This document shows positions 48,120 through 55,802 of a stretch of DNA of 64,000 bases, in pieces. Each line of letters opens with the position of its first letter. The first letter of the stretch is position 1. Both the position numbers and the translations under genes were made by a program. Source of the DNA: Flavonifractor sp. An10 (GTDB taxonomy: Bacteria > Bacillota > Clostridia > Oscillospirales > Oscillospiraceae); contig NZ_NFMB01000002.1 in NCBI RefSeq assembly GCF_002161215.1, positions 434,001-498,000 on the forward strand, written 5' to 3'. Under the pieces are notes generated by a model, which did not search any database, was not told the origin of the DNA, and saw only the letters and a program-made list of their open reading frames with translations.

Positions 48120-48419
48120 CAGTCCTCACGCAGCTGGCAGACCGTATTACGCGTTGCACGCGTCCGCGAGGAACAAAGGGCTATGCCCGCACAGTGACAA
48201 CCACCAGCTTCGCTGGTGGTTGTGTTCATTGCTTTGAGTTAACGGGCAGGCATATCGGTCGATAACTGTAGCGGAGGTGCCACAATATAATTCTTCCTTA
48301 CTTAAAAGTCCGCATAAAAACAGTTCCTGCCGTCAGGTTAAAAGATCGAAATGTGGAACATGCCATGCAGGGCCGCTGCCCGCTGCAGTTATCTTCATCA
48401 ACGTATCCGGCAAAAAAAG

Positions 48420-48448
48420 TTGACAACCCACGAATTATGTGGTATCAT
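48420..48448 (+). promoter_or_regulatory. Promoter of tRNA-Leu
   Basis: A perfect -35 TTGACA (48420-48425) is followed after 17 bases by TATCAT (48443-48448), about 29 bases before the mature tRNA start. The remaining stretch from 48222 to 48419 shows no gene. Confidence 0.75.
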
Positions 48449-48477
48449 AAATCCCGCACTGAAGAGAGTGCTCCGTT

Positions 48478-48565
48478 GCGCGAGTGGTGGAATTGGCAGA
48501 CTCGCTAGATTCAGGTTCTAGTGTGCATTACGCACGTGCGGGTTCAAGTCCCGCCTCGCGCACCA
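48478..48565 (+). tRNA. tRNA-Leu (anticodon CAG)
   Basis: This is a complete 88-base class II tRNA. Acceptor GCGCGAG pairs with CTCGCGC before A-CCA. The anticodon stem CTAGA/TCTAG encloses TTCAGGT with anticodon CAG at 48512-48514. A long variable arm (TGTGCATTACGCACG) and the T-arm GCGGG-TTCAAGT-CCCGC follow. The discriminator A and the variable arm support leucine. It has its own promoter and terminator. Confidence 0.95.
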
Positions 48566-48572
48566 AACCCAT

Positions 48573-48614
48573 ATAATCCGAACCCGTTTCCGATAGGCGA
48601 TGGGTTCGGATTAT
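48573..48614 (+). terminator. Terminator of tRNA-Leu
   Basis: ATAATCCGAACCC (48573-48585) pairs with GGGTTCGGATTAT (48602-48614) over 13 bases, followed by TGCTTTTCTTTG. Confidence 0.8.
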
Positions 48615-48756
48615 TGCTTTTCTTTGACCGCTGCGAGGCCACATACTTCCGCAACGGGGTACGGCGCAGGCCCACCTCCAAGCCGAGAGGCCCAAGGAAG
48701 AAAAAGACGGTTTAACGAAAATGCGGACGCACCAGAAAAGGTGTGTCCGCATTTCT

Positions 48757-48939
48757 TTATTGCCCTGTTGCCGTGGCCTTGCACTTTATGGCTTGTTGCT
48801 CCTCCTGCCACGCTGCAAACTCCCGCTTGCCCTCCTCGCTCTCGAAATATGCTTGTATCTCCGGGAACAAGCTCCGGGCCAGAGCCTCCAGCTCGTGGTC
48901 TGGTATCCAGCACTTGTGCGCTCCCATACATCGCCGCAC
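48757..48939 (-). CDS. Small hypothetical protein
   Basis: This 60-residue protein starts with GTG 48939 after GAGAGGGTAGGG. It has the helical, acidic segment CWIPDHELEALARSLFPEIQAYFESEEGKREFAAWQEEQ, a sequence style I recall from small proteins beside recombinases in Clostridia. The conserved look supports a real or recently real gene. It overlaps, in another frame, a longer open frame whose N-terminus resembles aldo/keto reductases, so the locus appears scrambled. The function is unknown. Confidence 0.4.
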   Translation of the reverse strand: MRRCMGAHKCWIPDHELEALARSLFPEIQAYFESEEGKREFAAWQEEQQAIKCKATATGQ

Positions 48940-49075
48940 AGTTTGCCCTACCCTCTCTGAAATCCAGTGTTGTGGGATTACATGGCTTTCTCGGTAGTTT
49001 TAGATAAAGTTGAACACGGACGTCATACCCATACTCTAAAAAATCAAGTAGGGGGTACAGTTCATTTAACACACG

Positions 49076-49168
49076 ATAGGCGGATACCATGCCCATGCAG
49101 CCAAGCCCCACCGCGGGCACGGCCAGGGGGCTCTTCCTCCCTAAAACGGTTGTTTTCACTGCCTGCAC
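49076..49168 (-). pseudogene. N-terminal fragment of an aldo/keto reductase
   Basis: The minus strand from ATG 49168 reads KTTVLGRKSPLAVPAVGLGCMGMVSAY, the first strand and loop of aldo/keto reductases of the GLGCMGMS type. The expected catalytic Asp-Tyr region does not follow; unrelated sequence takes over after about 31 codons. It is a broken copy, different in subfamily from the intact reductase at 49818. Confidence 0.5.
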
Positions 49169-49451
49169 GCCTTCTCCTGTGTACTGTCAGCATAGCACAA
49201 AAATACTCAGATGTTTAATACCTATTTTCTATCCTGAAACATAGAGAATGGGCATTTTTAAGCGGCGGGCCGGCAAGGCCGGGGACGCCGCTTCCCGGTG
49301 GATCAGATATGCAAAAAAGGCATTTATGTAGATACACCATAAGTATTTTACATTTATCTCCCGCCGCTTTAGAATGAAGGCGTCCTGACAGGGGCGTCTT
49401 CTTTTTCTGCCGGGCAGGACGGGGCTGATTTTGACGATTGGGAGTGAGGGC

Positions 49452-49811
49452 ATGACAATACAGGAGGCCAGCGAGCATTACCAGATTCCCATGAAAATTC
49501 TCAGGGAGTATGAGAGCTGGGGGCTGTGCGGCGTGGTAAAAAAGGTCATGGGGGCGTGGCAGTATGATGACACCGATCTGGAACGGCTGAGCATGGTGAT
49601 GACGCTGCACGACGTCGGCTTCACCTCGGAGGAGGTGGAGGCCTATATGCGCCTGCTGCTGGAGGCGGAGGACTCCGGTCTGACGCGGCTGAACATGCTC
49701 AACCGAAAGCGGAAGGCCGCCCTGGACGACATCCACTTCCGGGAGCGCCAGCTGGAGCGGCTGGACTACCTGCGGCATGAGCTGCAGAAGAAGACCGAGG
49801 GGCAGGAGTGA
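49452..49811 (+). CDS. MerR-family regulator of the aldo/keto reductase
   Basis: This 119-residue regulator has a MerR winged helix at residues 1-70 (MTIQEASEHYQIPMKILREYESWGL onward) and a coiled C-terminal dimerisation helix (RKRKAALDDIHFRERQLERLDYLRHEL). It has no large ligand-binding domain. ATG 49452 has GGGAGTGAGG upstream; TTG 49431 would be earlier but without a site. It ends six bases before the aldo/keto reductase start, so the two form an operon and it probably controls it. Confidence 0.8.
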   Translation: MTIQEASEHYQIPMKILREYESWGLCGVVKKVMGAWQYDDTDLERLSMVMTLHDVGFTSEEVEAYMRLLLEAEDSGLTRLNMLNRKRKAALDDIHFRERQLERLDYLRHELQKKTEGQE

Positions 49812-49817
49812 AAGAGC

Positions 49818-50669
49818 ATGGAAATGATTCGGCTGAACAACGGCGTGGAGATGCCGCAGCAGGGGCTGGGCGTCTTTCAGGTGACCGACCAGTCCGTCTG
49901 CAAAGAGAGCGTCCTGACCGCCCTGGAGACGGGGTACCGGCTGCTCGACACGGCGGCCTGCTATGGCAACGAGCGGGCGGTGGGCGAGGCGGTTCGGGAG
50001 AGCGGCCTTGCCCGGGAGGAGGTGTTCCTCACCTCCAAGGTCTGGATCCAGGACGCGGGATATGACAGAACCCTGCGCTCTTTCGGCAAGACGCTGGAGA
50101 ACCTGGGGACGGACTACCTGGATCTCTACCTGATCCACATGCCCTACGGGGACTACCACGGGAGCTGGCGGGCCATGGAGGAGCTGCTCCGGGCCGGGAA
50201 GGTGCGGGCCATCGGGGTGTGCAACTTCCTGCCCGACCGGCTCTGCGACCTGATCCTCAGCCATGAGGTGGTTCCGGCGGTGAACCAGATCGAGCTGCAC
50301 CCCTTCTGCCAGCAGCGGGCGCTGCGGCGGCTGATGGAGCAGTACCAGATCCGCCCCATGGCATGGGCGCCCTTTGCGGAGGGCATGAACGGCGTGTTCC
50401 GGCATCCGGTTCTCTCCGCCATCGGGGCGCAGTACGGCAAGACGCCCGCCCAGGCGGTGCTGCGGTGGCTGCGGCAGGAGGGGGTCATCGCCATTCCCAA
50501 GTCCGTCCACGCCCAGCGCATCCGGGAGAATTCTGCGGTGGACGACTTCCGGCTCTCCCCGGCGGACATGGTGCAGATCCAGGCCCTGGATCTGGGACAC
50601 AGCCTCATTCTGGATGTGTCCAGCGTCAACGAGGTGTACCGGCTCCACGGCATCCGGTTTGAACAGTAA
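49818..50669 (+). CDS. Aldo/keto reductase (2,5-diketogluconate reductase-like)
   Basis: This 283-residue NADPH-dependent reductase converts aldehydes or ketones to alcohols. The catalytic tetrad is visible: Asp and Tyr in LLDTAACYGNE near residue 45, Lys in LTSKVW near 74, and His in YLIHMPYG near 108. The cofactor-binding end has IAIPKSVHAQRIREN. Its length fits the AKR5-type group. GGAGTG precedes ATG 49818. Together with the MerR gene it looks like a stress-inducible carbonyl detoxification operon, which is inference. Confidence 0.85.
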   Translation: MEMIRLNNGVEMPQQGLGVFQVTDQSVCKESVLTALETGYRLLDTAACYGNERAVGEAVRESGLAREEVFLTSKVWIQDAGYDRTLRSFGKTLENLGTDYLDLYLIHMPYGDYHGSWRAMEELLRAGKVRAIGVCNFLPDRLCDLILSHEVVPAVNQIELHPFCQQRALRRLMEQYQIRPMAWAPFAEGMNGVFRHPVLSAIGAQYGKTPAQAVLRWLRQEGVIAIPKSVHAQRIRENSAVDDFRLSPADMVQIQALDLGHSLILDVSSVNEVYRLHGIRFEQ

Positions 50670-50688
50670 AAAAGGAGGGGTTTGACCC

Positions 50689-51036
50689 GTGAAAAAATGG
50701 CTCTCTCTGCTTCTGGCCCTGGCAATGGCCCTGTCCCTGGCCGCCTGCGGCAGCGCCGGGAATCAAGAAAACACCTCAGAGCCGCCGGCATCCGTCAGCG
50801 GCTCCACAGGGGAAGAAACGCCTGCTCCCACAGATGCGGAAACACCCGCGGAAGAACCGGCTGAGGAGCCGGCGGAAAGCGAAACGCCCGCCGCAGAGGA
50901 TTCCGGTTCCGTGCTGATTGCCTATTTCTCCGCCACCGGGAACACGGAAAACGCCCGGCCGGGAACCGCCCCGTGCCGATGCCTGCCCTGCAGGCATCCT
51001 GATATGCCCCGCACCGGATATTCCGGGGTCAGCTGA
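50689..51036 (+). pseudogene. Truncated flavodoxin-type lipoprotein
   Basis: This 115-codon frame starts with a lipoprotein signal (LSLLLALAMALSLAACGS; Cys about residue 21). A linker rich in Thr, Pro and Glu follows, then the first flavodoxin strand and phosphate loop SVLIAYFSATGNTENA. After that the frame switches to unrelated PGTAPCRCLPCRHPD and stops. Flavodoxin needs about 130 further residues, so a deletion has removed most of the domain. A ribosome site AAAGGAGG is intact. It was probably the third gene of the reductase operon. Confidence 0.7.
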
Positions 51037-51041
51037 CAAAG

Positions 51042-51073
51042 CAGCCTGCCGAAAAAGTCTTTTCGACAGGCTG
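51042..51073 (+). terminator. Terminator after the reductase operon
   Basis: CAGCCTGCCGAAAAAG pairs with CTTTTCGACAGGCTG with one mismatch, giving a stable hairpin followed by TGAACTTTTTGAG. Confidence 0.65.
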
Positions 51074-51156
51074 CTGAACTTTTTGAGATTTGAAAAAAGT
51101 TTCAAAAAGATGCTTGATTCGACGTGAAAGGTCTGGGATCGGGGATTCTTCCGGAT

Positions 51157-51846
51157 TCAACACTCCGTCTCCTCCCATTTTTTCAGCGCGGCCAGCTGCT
51201 CCGGGGTGTGGAACCAGTGCTCCCCGCCCTCCAGTACCGTGAGCCGGACGCCCTGCCGCCGGGCATAGGCCTCCACGGCCTCCCGGGGCGTCATATTGTC
51301 CCCGCTCCCCCAGAGGATGCGGACGGGACAGGCCCAGCGGTACACCGGGTGTTCCCGTACCCAGCAAAGGTATTTCCAGGACAGGGGCTGGCCGAGAGCG
51401 TCGGCAATCTCCCCCCGCTCCCGCAGCTGGGCCTCCGACACCCCGGCCCGGTTCATCATGGTGAGAATCAGCCCCTCCATGTCCAGCACGGGGGAGAGCA
51501 GCAGGGCGCGGGCCGGATTGGCAAAGGCCAGCATGGCAAAATAGGCCCCGATGCTGGCGGCCCGGAGGGAGATGCTCTCCCAGCGGCGCTCCGCCCAGTC
51601 CAGCGCGGCCCGGATATCCGGCACCGCCGTCCACGGGGCCAGCTCCTCGCCCCGGCCCTGGCGCACCCCGTGGCCGGGCAGGTCGATGGACAGCACCTGA
51701 TGCCTCCTGGGGCAGGCCGCCCGGGCAAAGGCCTCCGCCTCCTCCTTGCGGCCCATCTGCCCATGGAGGAACAGATAGCCCCGCTCCGCGGGATCACCGT
51801 ACAGGATGGCGGGAATCCCGCCGATGGAAACCTGTTCTGCTCTCAT
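51157..51846 (-). CDS. Alpha/beta hydrolase
   Basis: This 229-residue protein has the alpha/beta-hydrolase plan. The oxyanion region is FLHGQMG near residue 28, and a nucleophile elbow AASIGAY lies near 98 (Ala replaces the usual first Gly of GxSxG). Asp is in LWGSGDNMTP near 178 and the catalytic His in EGGEHWFHTPEQL near 208. There is no signal peptide. The substrate cannot be told from sequence. It is transcribed with the deformylase-like gene upstream after an 87-base gap. Confidence 0.8.
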   Translation of the reverse strand: MRAEQVSIGGIPAILYGDPAERGYLFLHGQMGRKEEAEAFARAACPRRHQVLSIDLPGHGVRQGRGEELAPWTAVPDIRAALDWAERRWESISLRAASIGAYFAMLAFANPARALLLSPVLDMEGLILTMMNRAGVSEAQLRERGEIADALGQPLSWKYLCWVREHPVYRWACPVRILWGSGDNMTPREAVEAYARRQGVRLTVLEGGEHWFHTPEQLAALKKWEETEC

Positions 51847-51933
51847 GCGTTCTCCCCTCGTATCTCTCCCGCGGCGCCCGGCTGCCGGCGTCCCGCGTGC
51901 CGCCCCGGACGGCGGCTTTCATGGCAGTCCTCC

Positions 51934-52344
51934 TCAGATGATGATGCCGTCGCAGTGGTCGATCTCGTGCTGGATGATCTGGGCCGTCCAGCCGGTGAAG
52001 GTCTTGATGCGCTCCTGAAACTGCTCGTTCTGCCAGCGAACCTTGATGGACCTCCACCGCCGGGCCCGGCGGGTGCCGGTGAGGGAGAGGCAGCCCTCCT
52101 CCGCCTCATAGGGGCCGGATTTTTTGATGATCTCCGGGTTGAACATGACCATGCGGGCGCCCTCGTTGTCAAAGGCGATGATGCGCTTGTTCACCCCGAT
52201 CATGTTGGCCGCCATGCCCACGCAGCCATCGCGGTGGTGCTCCAGCGTGTCCAGCAGATCCGCCGCCGTCTGCCTGTCCTCCGGCGCGGCAGGCTCCGCC
52301 CTCCGGGCCAGGAACGCCTCGTCTCTGCAAATCTCACGAATCAT
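51934..52344 (-). CDS. Peptide deformylase-like protein lacking the motif-1 Gln
   Basis: This 136-residue protein has the deformylase motifs EEGCLSL (metal Cys, residue about 84) and QHEIDHCDG (HExxH, near 126). Motif 1 reads GMAANMIG, where the usual Gln that holds the oxyanion is Met. The metal site is complete, so it may still act on formyl-methionine or on another small formyl substrate. It is shorter than typical deformylases at the C-terminus. It is a second-type, possibly accessory deformylase of Clostridia. The -10 TATAAT of its likely promoter is at 52402-52397. Confidence 0.75.
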   Translation of the reverse strand: MIREICRDEAFLARRAEPAAPEDRQTAADLLDTLEHHRDGCVGMAANMIGVNKRIIAFDNEGARMVMFNPEIIKKSGPYEAEEGCLSLTGTRRARRWRSIKVRWQNEQFQERIKTFTGWTAQIIQHEIDHCDGIII

Positions 52345-52584
52345 GGCTGACTCTCCTTTTGGGCCCGAATGGGCCGCCGCTTCCCGCGGTCAGAACATTA
52401 TAACACACAGGCGTGGAAAACGCCATGGCCGGGCCGCCTCTGCACCGTATCATAGCACATTTTCCCGCCCCATTGTTAAACGGGAATTAAATTATCCGGG
52501 CCGCGGGGACACGCCGGCTCCGGCCGGAGTATGCACAGTCTGTGAACAAAACCTGTCTTTCCTATGAAGAATGGCGGAACCTGG

Positions 52585-52613
52585 TTGACAGAATACCGGG
52601 GCGATGCTATAAC
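52585..52613 (+). promoter_or_regulatory. Consensus promoter of the lipoprotein gene
   Basis: TTGACA (52585-52590) and TATAAC (52608-52613) are 17 bases apart, 85 bases before the lipoprotein ATG. The gap from 52345 to 52697 has no other gene. Confidence 0.8.
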
Positions 52614-52697
52614 AGGGCATCATTGAGGCCGCGCCCATCCGGGCCGCCCCGATGAATACCGAAGAAAGCTGGGCAAAACCAGACGAGGTGATTTGCA

Positions 52698-53393
52698 ATG
52701 ATAAAATCCAGATATCTGACGGGCCTTCTGGGCCTGTCCCTCTCCCTGACCGTGCTGCTGGCCGCCTGCGGCCCCGGCGGCGCCGGCACCCCCACGCCGT
52801 CGGCCTCCCCCTCCGCTTCGCCGGAGGACACGGCGGCGCCCTCCGCCTCTCCCGCCCCCTCGGAAGAGCCGGCCCTTTTTACCCCCGGAACCTGGCTCTC
52901 CGACGGCGGACAGTACTACTTTATCGACGAGGGCGGCGCCACAGGCCGCACCGCCAGCCTGGAGGACGGAACCGGCGTGGGCTTCTCCTACACCCTGAAC
53001 GGGGCGGAGGCGGATTTTGCCATGGGGGCCGCGGACAGCTCCTCACCCTGTACGGTCAGCCGTGACGGCGATACCATCACCCTGGAGTGGGAGGACGGCA
53101 CCACCGAGCACCTCACCTATGTCTCCGCGCAGGGCTCCGATGCCTTCCGGTTCTACAGCAATCAGGAGCTGGCCGATCTGGCCCTGGCCTACTACAAGGA
53201 GCAGAGCGGCGTCCAGGATATCGGCAATCTGACCGCGGCCGCCCAGGCCAACGAGGACGGCAGCGTCACCATCCAGGTATATGAGAACCTGGGCGACCAC
53301 AACAGCACCGCGGCCTGGTACACGGTAGACCGCACAACCGGGGCCGGGACGGATGAGTCCGGCGGCGAGGTGGCCCTGGCGCAGGGACAGTGA
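52698..53393 (+). CDS. Hypothetical lipoprotein
   Basis: This 231-residue protein has a lipoprotein signal peptide (GLSLSLTVLLAACG, Cys about residue 24). A Pro/Ser/Ala linker follows to residue 60, then a beta-rich domain (FTPGTWLSDGGQYYFIDEGG, GDTITLEWEDGTTEHLTYVS). A helical segment and a last strand group follow (SVTIQVYENLGDHNSTAAWYTVDR). It would be anchored on the outer face of the membrane. It stands alone between a strong promoter and a terminator. The function is unknown. Confidence 0.8.
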   Translation: MIKSRYLTGLLGLSLSLTVLLAACGPGGAGTPTPSASPSASPEDTAAPSASPAPSEEPALFTPGTWLSDGGQYYFIDEGGATGRTASLEDGTGVGFSYTLNGAEADFAMGAADSSSPCTVSRDGDTITLEWEDGTTEHLTYVSAQGSDAFRFYSNQELADLALAYYKEQSGVQDIGNLTAAAQANEDGSVTIQVYENLGDHNSTAAWYTVDRTTGAGTDESGGEVALAQGQ

Positions 53394-53467
53394 CATTGGG
53401 GGACATCCCCTTTTTGTAATCAACACCTCCGGCAAGGCCGTAATCCCATTAAGATAAGGAACAGACC

Positions 53468-53498
53468 AGACCAGACTGTCTTGTGTGCAGTCTGGTCT
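53468..53498 (+). terminator. Terminator after the lipoprotein gene
   Basis: AGACCAGACTG and CAGTCTGGTCT form a perfect 11-pair stem with a nine-base loop, followed by GTTTTGC. Confidence 0.75.
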
Positions 53499-53751
53499 GT
53501 TTTGCAAATATTTGAAAAAGTCACAAAATCTTAGACATCGGATTTTTGCGCCCGATATGTCCCCAATACGCCGGAAGCGATGGGGGCTGCGCCCTGCACC
53601 CGGCGTTGATTTCTGCCTGAAATTTTTTGGAAAACCCCGGCAGAGCTTGTGAAAAACGCCTCTATGCACGGAGGGCGAACCTCGCTATAATAATCCGTTG
53701 TTTGGCGCGGCGGAAGTTCGGCCGCGCCGGGCAGGAAGCGAGGTGCTCTTT

Positions 53752-55197
53752 ATGATGAAGGATCTGACGACCGGCAGCCCTATGCGGCTGATTCTCGGCT
53801 TTGGGCTGCCCACACTGCTGGGCATGCTGTTCCAGCAGTTCTATAACCTGATGGACACCATGATCGTGGGCAAGCTGCTGGGCGCGGGCGCCCTGGCGGC
53901 GGTGGGCTCCACCAGCTCCATCAGCTTTCTGGTGATCGGCTTCTGCATGGGGGTGTGCAACGGCTTTGCCATCCCGGTGGCGCAGCGGGTGGGGGCCAAC
54001 GACCCAGTCCGCATGCGCCGCTACGTGGCCAACGCCGCCTATCTCTCCGCCCTGTTCGCCCTGGTGCTCACGGTGGCCACGGGCCTGCTGTGCCGGGCCA
54101 TCCTCACGGTGATGCAGACGCCGGCGGACATCTTCGCCGGCGCATACATCTATATCTTCATCATCTTTATGGGTATCCCCACCACCTTTCTCTACAACCT
54201 GTTGGCGGGGATCATCCGCTCCCTGGGGGACAGCCGGGCGCCGGTGTACTTCCTGGCCCTGTCCTCGGTGCTGAACATTTTCCTGGACTTTGCCTTCATC
54301 CTGTGGTTCCACACGGGGGTGGCGGGGGCGGCCATCGCCACGGTGGTGTCCCAGGGGATCTCCGGCGTGGCCTGCCTGGCCTATATGGGGAAGAAGTACC
54401 CCATCCTCCGGATGACCCGGGAGGAGCGGCGGCTGGATCCGGATACCTGCCGCCACCTGTGCATCATGGGGGTGCCCATGGGGCTTCAGTACTCCATCAC
54501 CGCCATCGGCTCCATCGTGCTCCAGGCCGCGGTCAACGGCCTGGGCAGCACCTATGTGGCGGCGGTGGCGGCGGGAAGCAAGCTGTTTCAGCTGCTCTGC
54601 TGCCCCTTTGACGCCATGGGGGCCACCATGGCCACCTACTGCGGCCAGAACGTGGGGGCCCTGAAGCTGGGGCGGCTGGGCCAGGGGATCCGCTCCTGCG
54701 CCCTGCTGGGGGTGATCTGCTCCGGAGCCATCCTGCTCTCCATGGTGCTCTTCTCCGGCCAGTGCGCCATGCTGTTCCTGGATCCCAAGGAGCCGCAGCT
54801 GGAACTGCTGCGTTCCCTGACCAGCCAGTACATCCTGATCAACAGCGCCTTCTGCATCCCCCTGTCCCTGGTGAATATCGTCCGCTTCTCCATCCAGGGG
54901 ATGGGCTACAGCGTCTTCGCCATCCTGGCCGGTGTGCTGGAGATGGCGGCCCGCGTGGGCGTGGCCTATTTCCTCGTCCCTGCCCTGGGCTATGCCGCGG
55001 CCTGCTTCGCCTCTCCCGCCGCCTGGATCAGCGCCGATGCCTTCCTGATTCCGGCCTGCATGCTCTGCATCGCGCGCCTGCGCCGGCGCTACCCGGACGA
55101 GGACGGGACGCCCCAGCAGGTTCCTGCCCCGATCGGGCAGCCTTGTGGGGGAGAGGCCGGCGCCGGTGTAAGCAAAATGCCCCATATGACAAAATAA
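53752..55197 (+). CDS. MATE-family efflux transporter 1
   Basis: This 481-residue integral membrane protein has about 12 hydrophobic helices. It has the MATE start pattern MRLILGFGLPTLLGMLFQQFYNLMDTMIVGKLLG and the matching second-half repeat starting near residue 240 (GVPMGLQYSITAIGSIVLQ). It exports cationic drugs or metabolites using a proton or sodium gradient. GAGGTG lies before ATG 53752; the longer frame is not supported. It ends 40 bases before the phosphatase gene, so the two may be co-transcribed. Confidence 0.9.
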   Translation: MMKDLTTGSPMRLILGFGLPTLLGMLFQQFYNLMDTMIVGKLLGAGALAAVGSTSSISFLVIGFCMGVCNGFAIPVAQRVGANDPVRMRRYVANAAYLSALFALVLTVATGLLCRAILTVMQTPADIFAGAYIYIFIIFMGIPTTFLYNLLAGIIRSLGDSRAPVYFLALSSVLNIFLDFAFILWFHTGVAGAAIATVVSQGISGVACLAYMGKKYPILRMTREERRLDPDTCRHLCIMGVPMGLQYSITAIGSIVLQAAVNGLGSTYVAAVAAGSKLFQLLCCPFDAMGATMATYCGQNVGALKLGRLGQGIRSCALLGVICSGAILLSMVLFSGQCAMLFLDPKEPQLELLRSLTSQYILINSAFCIPLSLVNIVRFSIQGMGYSVFAILAGVLEMAARVGVAYFLVPALGYAAACFASPAAWISADAFLIPACMLCIARLRRRYPDEDGTPQQVPAPIGQPCGGEAGAGVSKMPHMTK

Positions 55198-55237
55198 GTC
55201 ACACAGCGTTTTGGAAATAGGGAGGGACGTGAGAACG

Positions 55238-55693
55238 ATGGTAAAAATCCTGTTTGTCTGCCACGGCAATATTTGCCGGAGCCCGATGGCCGAGTATGTG
55301 ATGAGGGATTTGGTGAAAAAGGCGGGGCTGGAGGACCAGTTCCAGATCGCCTCGGCGGCCACCAGCCGGGAGGAGATCGGCAACCCGGTCTATCCGCCGG
55401 CCCGCCGGAAGCTGGCGGAGCACGGCATCTCCTGCGGCGGCCATGCCGCCCGGCAGCTCCGCAGCGCTGATTATGGGGAGTACGACTTGCTTGTCGGGAT
55501 GGATCAGGCCAATCTGCGCAACATGCGCCGCATCTGCGGCGGCGATCCCGACGGCAAGCTGCACCTTCTGCTGGAGTATGCCGGCCGCCCGGGCCAGGAG
55601 GTGGCAGACCCCTGGTATACCGGGGACTTTGAGGCCACGTGGAGGGATGTGCTGGCAGGCTGCCAGGGGCTCCTGGAGGAAATACAGCGCTGA
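55238..55693 (+). CDS. Low-molecular-weight protein-tyrosine phosphatase
   Basis: This 151-residue enzyme has the phosphate loop CHGNICRS (C-x5-R-S) at residues 8-15 and the general acid in VADPWYTGDF near residue 126. It removes phosphate from tyrosine residues in proteins. Bacterial members often control capsule or wall kinases. The start MVKILFVCHGN at 55238 gives the normal N-terminus; the GGGAGG site is somewhat far. The frame begins earlier at 55211 without a better site. Confidence 0.85.
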   Translation: MVKILFVCHGNICRSPMAEYVMRDLVKKAGLEDQFQIASAATSREEIGNPVYPPARRKLAEHGISCGGHAARQLRSADYGEYDLLVGMDQANLRNMRRICGGDPDGKLHLLLEYAGRPGQEVADPWYTGDFEATWRDVLAGCQGLLEEIQR

Positions 55694-55733
55694 GGGCAGA
55701 GGATGGGCAGGCACGCCTGTACAGAATAAAAGC

Positions 55734-55782
55734 GCCGGAGGGGCCGGTGCCTGGAAATGCTCCAGGCACCGGCCCCTCCGGC
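55734..55782. terminator. Very long bidirectional terminator hairpin
   Basis: A perfect 22-base stem starts GCCGGAGGGG and closes with CCCCTCCGGC around the loop AATGC. It lies between the convergent phosphatase and MerR genes and could stop both transcripts. Confidence 0.7.
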
Positions 55783-55802
55783 TTTCCGGTGTGCCTCGGC
55801 GG

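Larger units (their letters stand above)
47534..48221 (+). mobile_element. IS200-type insertion sequence, copy 2
   Basis: The left hairpin is ACCACTCGC-TAG-GCGAGTGGT (47534-47554). The right hairpin is AACCACCAGC-TTC-GCTGGTGGTT (48199-48221). A short spacer of about 18 bases separates it from copy 1. The hairpin sequences differ from copy 1 while the architecture is the same, showing two related but different IS200 members placed in tandem. Confidence 0.75.

Noticed and set aside
53662-55383. A 573-codon minus-strand frame opposite MATE 1
   Set aside because: Composition (Gly/His/Gln rich) is typical of an antisense shadow in high-GC DNA; the MATE gene explains the region.
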